A stretch of DNA of 64,000 nt, from contig OY365810.1 in the NCBI GenBank assembly GCA_959347315.1, positions 8,138,598 to 8,202,597 of the forward strand, in the 5' to 3' direction. Source of the stretch: Bimastos eiseni (Eukaryota > Annelida > Clitellata > Crassiclitellata > Lumbricidae). A model generated the notes under the pieces. It searched no databases, was not told where the DNA came from, and saw only the letters and a program-made list of their open reading frames with translations. Both the position numbers and the translations under genes were made by a program. Numbering within the stretch: position 1 is the first letter of the stretch; each line of letters starts with the position of its first letter. This document shows, piece after piece, positions 59,001 to 64,000 of this stretch.

Positions 59001-62000
59001 CGCTAATCAAATCATGTTGCATGGACTGCAATTGTGTTTGGTAAACCTCGTTTAACGATGCAGCAGCGGAGTATTTACTGAGGCTTTCTCGCAATTGTTC
59101 CAGTTCCACGTCTGACTCGACTTTTCTGGCGACAGTTTCTTTCCTCATTCGATGACATTCTTAACAGAAAATCAGCTAGAATCGTTAGTCGTAAGAATAC
59201 TAGAATACTGATGGACATATTCTTTAGTGGTCACCGTTGACTGGCTTTATAACTGAATCTGAAATTGGCCTTACAAGGGCATTATATTTATGATGCATTT
59301 TATTGTAAATTTAGAACAATTTGATATACTGACTATGATGCAGAGCGTAACTCTAGTATTTCCAGCAGAGACGATGTTATATTGAAACAATTGCAATGAA
59401 ATACGTAGAAAGAACAGTGTCCATTCGCAACTTATAGCCCACCGTTTACCCGTCTCATTCTTCATGAGAGTAAATTAATCTGGTTTAGGCTAAACCGCAA
59501 AAGGTGCTGTAAAAGTTAATGTTACCTTGAAGCAATATATGGAAGCCCATTTTCGAATTCTCTTCTACTTTGTCCAAGTGAAATAGGTTAATGGAAGCAA
59601 CTTTAAGAGCGACTTCTGTCTTGAGATGGGGCTCAAGACCTTGTAGCTTTGATTGAAGTATGACGCCCTCAGTCTACGAATATCAGATCATCATAATTAT
59701 ATTATCGGTTTATATAGACGTCAACTGTAACTACCAATTGTATTTTGCCCATGATATTGAATGCACTTGGCTTTACGATCGATGGCAAGTTGACATTTGC
59801 TGCATCATGCAAAAGAAAAGTTAGAGAGAAAGATAAACAGCTGCTACCCAGAGAACATCAGTATGTGAGATAAATTATGCAAAATAGACGCGCCTGTTGC
59901 CATTTCTCGCAATATACCAGAGTTAATTTACATATATGAACATTGTACATGTCAAAAACATGTCCCACTATAATAGTGATGTTAAATCACAAAAAAGACA
60001 TTGTTATCAACTTGGTAAATACCGTCCGAAAATGGTCTGTTTTCTCTGTATTCTCTGCAACGACGTATATTATCTTTGATTCAAGTTGAATTGCGGTTGA
60101 CTGAATGTCTGACTTTGGTGGTGGAATTGGTCTTGACAAAGATTGTGACGGAATGTGTTTCCGATCCGGTTTAGGAAGCGTTTTTGGCGGAGTAACTGAC
60201 TTTGAAGAGGATATCAATGTAACGGGATTCTCTTCATATTGAGGATATACAATAGTATATCCTGAATATGAAGTTAGCAGTTCCTTGCATATACTTTGTG
60301 TTCTTTGATCTGAAGTTGAATCTGTGAATTCAAAATATTTTAAGCGAAGGTTTTGCTGAAATTAAAAACATGCGGAAAGCAATTCATAATGCCTACGCTC
60401 GTCATTGGGTTGTATTTGTGCAGTTGCTTTTGAAGCGTAAACAGAAAACTCTGATAAAAAAAAGAAATTTGTTTATACTGTGGCTCTATGCCACCGTCTC
60501 TTGAATATCTAATTTACAACCCAACTACGTCACACATCACAACATAGAAGCTTAATAGTTAGTTCCCGTTAGGGGAGAAGGGGTTTTCGTGTGATCTGCG
60601 AGATAAGCCACTTCTCATTTCATTTCTTGTATTCGCCAGCGATTGAAGTAAGAATGTGTCCACTGTTCACACGAAGTGATGGGAAGAGTGCACGGCTATA
60701 GAGCTAATCAACTGGAATTTCTGCTGTAAGAATCATCTCAAATATAATGCCAACTGCAAGCCTTTTACAAAACTGCATTGATGCGTGTAATATCATGTTG
60801 GGTTAGAAATCCAGCACAGGCAGGTAGTAAAGGGTTTCTAGCCTCGAGGTATGTAATTAGTTGTGAAAAAGGTATCGGCGACTCATTTGGCTAAGAGTGC
60901 GTAGTAAAAATTGCCTGAAAATAATTATAGACAGCCGGAGGAGTGTCTTGTTGAGGAGGCAGTAGCTGATGCAGGACAAATCTTGGACGCTAGTTAGGGC
61001 CAGTTACGGGAGTTTATAATAACGAAGATCGTCGCTCTAAAGGCTTTATATATATACATATACATATATATATACAGACAGACAGACAGACAGACAGAAT
61101 CCCTGTCTTATATATATGTGTATATATATGTGAGTCTGTCTGTTTGTTTGTGTGTTCTTGGCAGTCGATGCATTTGCACAGTTTTAGAACAAATCACTCC
61201 AAACCTACACCGTTGGCTCGGGGAACACTTGATACATGCAGTCCAGGGGTTCCTGAAGCCCGCTCACGCCGTCTTCCAAGTCTCACGGGGCAAAAACCTA
61301 CGACTTCACACAACCATAAAAGCAAAGTTTCCTTCGTACACGTAGCCTACCAGCGCTTACCTGCCACCACCAGCTGTCTGTCTGCCTCTCTGATTTGTAT
61401 ATGCGTATAATTTTATTTAAACATTAGCGTATCCTAACATGACACTGTGCACGCAACAGCAGTACTACCTGATCAGAGCTTGACTCCCCGGATTCGACCT
61501 GGCACCGGAAAGAATCAAGAGGCTTGGCTATTGCGCACTTGATTTCGTATAGCGCCGGTGATTAAGCCGGATTTACATTACTTTACATTACAATGCAAAG
61601 ACTTTCAAAGAAATGGGTCTATTTGAGCAAGCTACGGTGAAGTCATGTTTGCACAATCGGTTTGTACTATAAATACTATTTATTTACATGTATATCTAGA
61701 TTCTGTGTGTGTGTCTGTCACTCCGTTTACACTTTTACAGCCATTCACTCGATCCCCACAACTTCGTCAACAATCAAGGTGCCCCCATAATTTTCTTCGC
61801 CCGGGCGAACGCCGGGTACATTAAGCAGAAAGGAGCAGTTCATAGTTCCCTTGACGGCGAACGCCGGGTACCCCAGCTAATTAATAATAAAGCCTTTAGA
61901 AAGGCGAACTTCACACACACAGACTGACTGCAAATTCACTCAACGTAGGCCTGAGATACTGGTGCTGAAACTAGGTCTTTATCCAATGGGGATAGTTTGG

Positions 62001-64000
62001 GATAAATGCTGCTTCTACTGTTCCAAAATTCAAGGGAACTATGAACTGCTCCTTTCTGCCTAATGTCCTGCAAATATTAGTCAAGTTTGATACATGCGCA
62101 GCTGATGGTTTTGATTACGTTTACAAGTTTCACGTTTAGCGCGAAGGTGAGAATAATGAAGATATAATTATTTCTGTAGCGCAGTATTATAGGGCTAGTA
62201 GACTAGGCCTATTAATAACGGCCCACGCAAAGCACATTTGAAATGTTTGTTAAATTTTATTCAGAAATTACTTTTACTTCTTTTTCTTATTCGCTTCGGG
62301 AGGTCTCCATTTCACTTCTAATTCTTTACCAGTTCTTAAAATAATTTTTATTCTACTTCAACTTCTACTGAACGAGAATCAAATAATTATTATTCTACTC
62401 CACTTCTAATTCACGAATATATCACTGTTTATTATTCGTCGGCAAAGTTACTACAAGCAATTGAACTTGAGGCTGCTATGCTGCAGCATGATATAGCTGC
62501 AGGCCTATAATGCATGAATCTTAAGCTTATATAGCGCATTGATCTTACTCCAGTGAAAACAATTCATAGTTGTACCTGATAGATTTCTGAGTCTTGTTGT
62601 CAAATAACCTTGACCCGATTCTTTTAGTGCTTCCAAAAATTTCTCAAAGTCTTTTGGAGATTTCTTGCTAATAAGTCCAAGCAGCATCTCATTCTTCTGG
62701 AAAGTGTCGTTCACACAGAATATACGCTCTCTCTCGCGAACTGTTAACACTTTTTGTTGGTACAGAAGAGATATTAATCCACTTTCTGCGTCCAGTTTCT
62801 CTGCCAGCCACATGAAATTTCGGCAGATCAAGTCTTTGTGATCCGCGGTATCGTCTCTATTTGGTTTATCACCCACTGGAGTAAATTTAATATAAATATA
62901 TACACTTTTATGCCACGCATGGATATAAGGGAAAAGACATTCTTCCTAGATTCTGACACATGAAAAGCGTGGTTTACTTGACAGAAATTAAATTGAATTT
63001 AAGCACTTACGCAAATATCTTACTAAATTAATTTTGCATATTATTATTCCTCTAACGAGCATGCATTGCTATAAAGAATACACGCTCCTGATCTAAGAGA
63101 AATAACTTTGAACAGGTATAATTTGAGATCACCAATATTCTGTGTGACTATACTGGAAGGCGCGGTACAATGTGTCTATTGTGCGGCCCATACCGTATGA
63201 ACTATGATATTCCTCGATGGTGCTAAAGCCTTTTAACTACAGCATTTTAATCCAAAGACTCAGTGTCTTTGGAGTTAGAGGCGTACAGCTAAATTGGTTT
63301 ACAAGCTATCTTGAAAATCGCTCTCAAACTGTCTCAGTTAATGATGGTATTTCGGAATTACAACCCATTTATCAAGGGGTGCCACGAGGCTCCAATCTTG
63401 GTCCACTCCTTCTTTGATCTATATTAATGATTTGCCAAAGGTATCAACTTTAATGAATTTTGTATTATTCGCCGATGATTCCAATATGTTTCATCCTCAT
63501 AAATCAATTGCTAGTCTATTTTAAAATGTTAATTCTGAACCCTTGATTGGTTTCATTTTGGTCAAACAAACTGACCCTCAACCTAGATAAAACAAATTAC
63601 ATCTTGTTTATATCTCTTAGAAAAAATGTCCCCCTGAAAATCCAATCTTACTTGTTGCAGGGAGCCTCATCATCCAAAAAGTCTCTACCAAATTCCTGGG
63701 AGTATATATAGATCAACACCTGAATTGGACAGATCACGTAAATAATATTTGTAATAAAATAGCCAAAAATAATGGAATACTATTACGCACCTTCTAAATG
63801 ATTACCTCTCTATCCGGACTACGCTTCATTATTCTCTCATCGATCCATAATTATGTTATTGCGATCGAACTTGGACCTCCATATACAGCTCTAATCTTAA
63901 GAAACTCACCACTCTTCAAAAAGACTGTCAGACATATAGCAAACATCTCTTATAGAGCACACACTTCTCAGTATTTTCAAAATTATGACCTGTCTAGTGT
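55173..64000 (-). CDS. Copy 4: intact family member, 5' end off window
   Basis: Visible exons: 62875-62576, 60321-60023, 59667-59526, 59159-58347, 58031-57765, 57407-56979, 56011-55173. They give 3089 nt, an uninterrupted frame of 1028 residues from CARD-B to the stop. Exon 1 and CARD-A are expected near 65-66 kb by comparison with copy 1 (offset about 47.7 kb there). No nonsense codon or frameshift was seen. Same presumed role as copy 2, from which it differs most in the linkers. Confidence 0.75.
56979..57407 (-). CDS. Copy 4 exon 8: TRADD-N-like domain
   Basis: A 429-nt phase 1-1 exon, acceptor gctttaag, donor GTAAGT. Encodes KISTKLVKERQSFHLFAKSS, EAMLVDELNKRQEGVPLSSS, DDEIIIAPYCHQEDNGIVIW, LRNMYISNILAGQLVTIF and IPTGITIYMDDFTKDE. 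Open where copy 1 has TAA. Confidence 0.7.
57765..58031 (-). CDS. Copy 4 exon 7: CARD-C
   Basis: A 267-nt phase 1-1 exon, acceptor ttccgcag, donor GTAGCA. Encodes ECRVILDNHQFLVENIDSGR, LIDLLHRQNCITDQELYLLS, HWMSAITFKQDKGQKVLECL and RETKQNFIADLLEKGG. CARD helix pattern intact. Confidence 0.75.
58347..59159 (-). CDS. Copy 4 exon 6: coiled coil
   Basis: 813 nt, phase 1-1, acceptor ctgttaag, donor GTGGGC. Long heptad rod (LEQLRESLSKYSAAASLNEV, ECETLKKENEIKNELEIQLS, LNEQILKLQNELDIEKIQSK) ending with a short tail VNHEPQGINMTPNTQ. The reference for both coiled-coil versions of copy 1. Confidence 0.8.
59526..59667 (-). CDS. Copy 4 exon 5: helical linker
   Basis: 142 nt, phase 0 to 1, acceptor gactgag, donor GTAACA. 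Encodes GVILQSKLQGLEPHLKTEVA and ends NSKMGFHILLQ. Confidence 0.65.
60023..60321 (-). CDS. Copy 4 exon 4: Ser/Pro-rich linker
   Basis: 299 nt, phase 1 to 0. Encodes DSTSDQRTQSICKELLTSYS, SSSKSVTPPKTLPKPDRKH, SLSRPIPPPKSD and ends HFRT. The acceptor ttcacag is chosen because the upstream acceptor of copies 2 and 3 is lost (CAAA) and other upstream AGs give stops. Confidence 0.55.
61045..61130. repeat. TA and (CAGA)n microsatellite
   Basis: TATATACATA tract followed by a run of CAGA units at 61074-61098. Intron 3 of copy 4. Confidence 0.85.
61350..61690. other. Copy 4-specific segment of intron 3
   Basis: About 330 bp absent from the matching place in copy 1 (near 13990). It contains GGATTCGACC, which resembles a tRNA-type B box, so it may hold a SINE, but no A box or poly-A tail is evident. 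Confidence 0.3.
62576..62875 (-). CDS. Copy 4 exon 3: CARD-B
   Basis: A 300-nt phase 1-1 exon, acceptor tactccag, donor GTACAA. Encodes RNFMWLAEKLDAESGLISLL, YQQKVLTVRERERIFCVNDT, NEMLLGLISKKSPKDFEKFL and EALKESGQGYLTTRLRNLS. CARD pattern intact, though the usual QDHL is QGYL. Confidence 0.75.
63190..64000 (+). mobile_element. Non-LTR retrotransposon reverse transcriptase fragment (second copy)
   Basis: Matches 15490-16300. LNWFTSYLENRSQTVSVND, QGVPRGSNLGPLLL, the same frameshift, then YINDLPKVSTLMNF and an intact FADDSNMF box. Continues past the window edge. Located between CARD-B and the off-window CARD-A of copy 4. Confidence 0.85.

Noticed and set aside
61480..61580. Possible tRNA or SINE from the B box-like GGATTCGACC
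   Set aside because: No A box, cloverleaf or tail could be found by eye; kept only as a note on the segment.

Overview
The window is animal nuclear DNA: spliced genes with long introns, clean GT-AG junctions, microsatellites, MITEs and non-LTR retrotransposon debris. The very frequent palindrome TAGGCCTA and the expansion of CARD plus NHL genes suggest a marine invertebrate deuterostome, most likely an echinoderm. That is inference; no species is claimed.

The only host genes I can support are tandem copies of one multidomain family, all on the minus strand and called copies 0 to 4 from left to right. The full exon order (transcript direction) is: exon 1 (start, about 32 aa); exon 2 CARD-A; exon 3 CARD-B; exon 4 Ser/Pro-rich linker; exon 5 short helical linker; exon 6 a 271-codon coiled coil; exon 7 CARD-C; exon 8 a domain resembling the TRADD-like N-terminal fold; exon 9 an NHL-type beta-propeller with the stop codon. 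Every junction is phase 1 except exon 4/5, which is phase 0. Joined this way, copy 2 gives an uninterrupted 1189-residue frame. The domain set (three death-fold modules, an oligomerising coiled coil and a repeat propeller) fits a TRIM-NHL-like or innate immune/death-signalling scaffold; this function is inferred.

Layout. 1-841: 5' part of copy 0 (only exon 1 is in the window). 842-4474: its upstream region. 4475-18652: copy 1, a pseudogene with an internally multiplied exon 4-5-6 block, two nonsense codons and one frameshift. 18653-22698: upstream region plus MITEs. 22699-33166: copy 2, complete and open. 33167-38860: two successive upstream blocks, a hAT-like element and an orphan CARD exon. 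38861-51402: copy 3, a decayed pseudogene whose propeller exon is reduced to about 43 bp. 51403-55172: upstream region. 55173-64000: copy 4, intact from CARD-B to the stop; its first exons lie beyond the right edge.

Positions 1 to about 17000 and about 50558 to 64000 are the same sequence with a shift of about 50.6 kb. This suggests a higher-order tandem unit of three genes (a copy 1 type, a copy 2 type and a copy 3 type). Copies 1 and 4 share a retrotransposon with the same frameshift; copies 2 and 3 share a different retrotransposon tail and a FLYWCH-containing insertion. These shared insertions give the branching order of the array.
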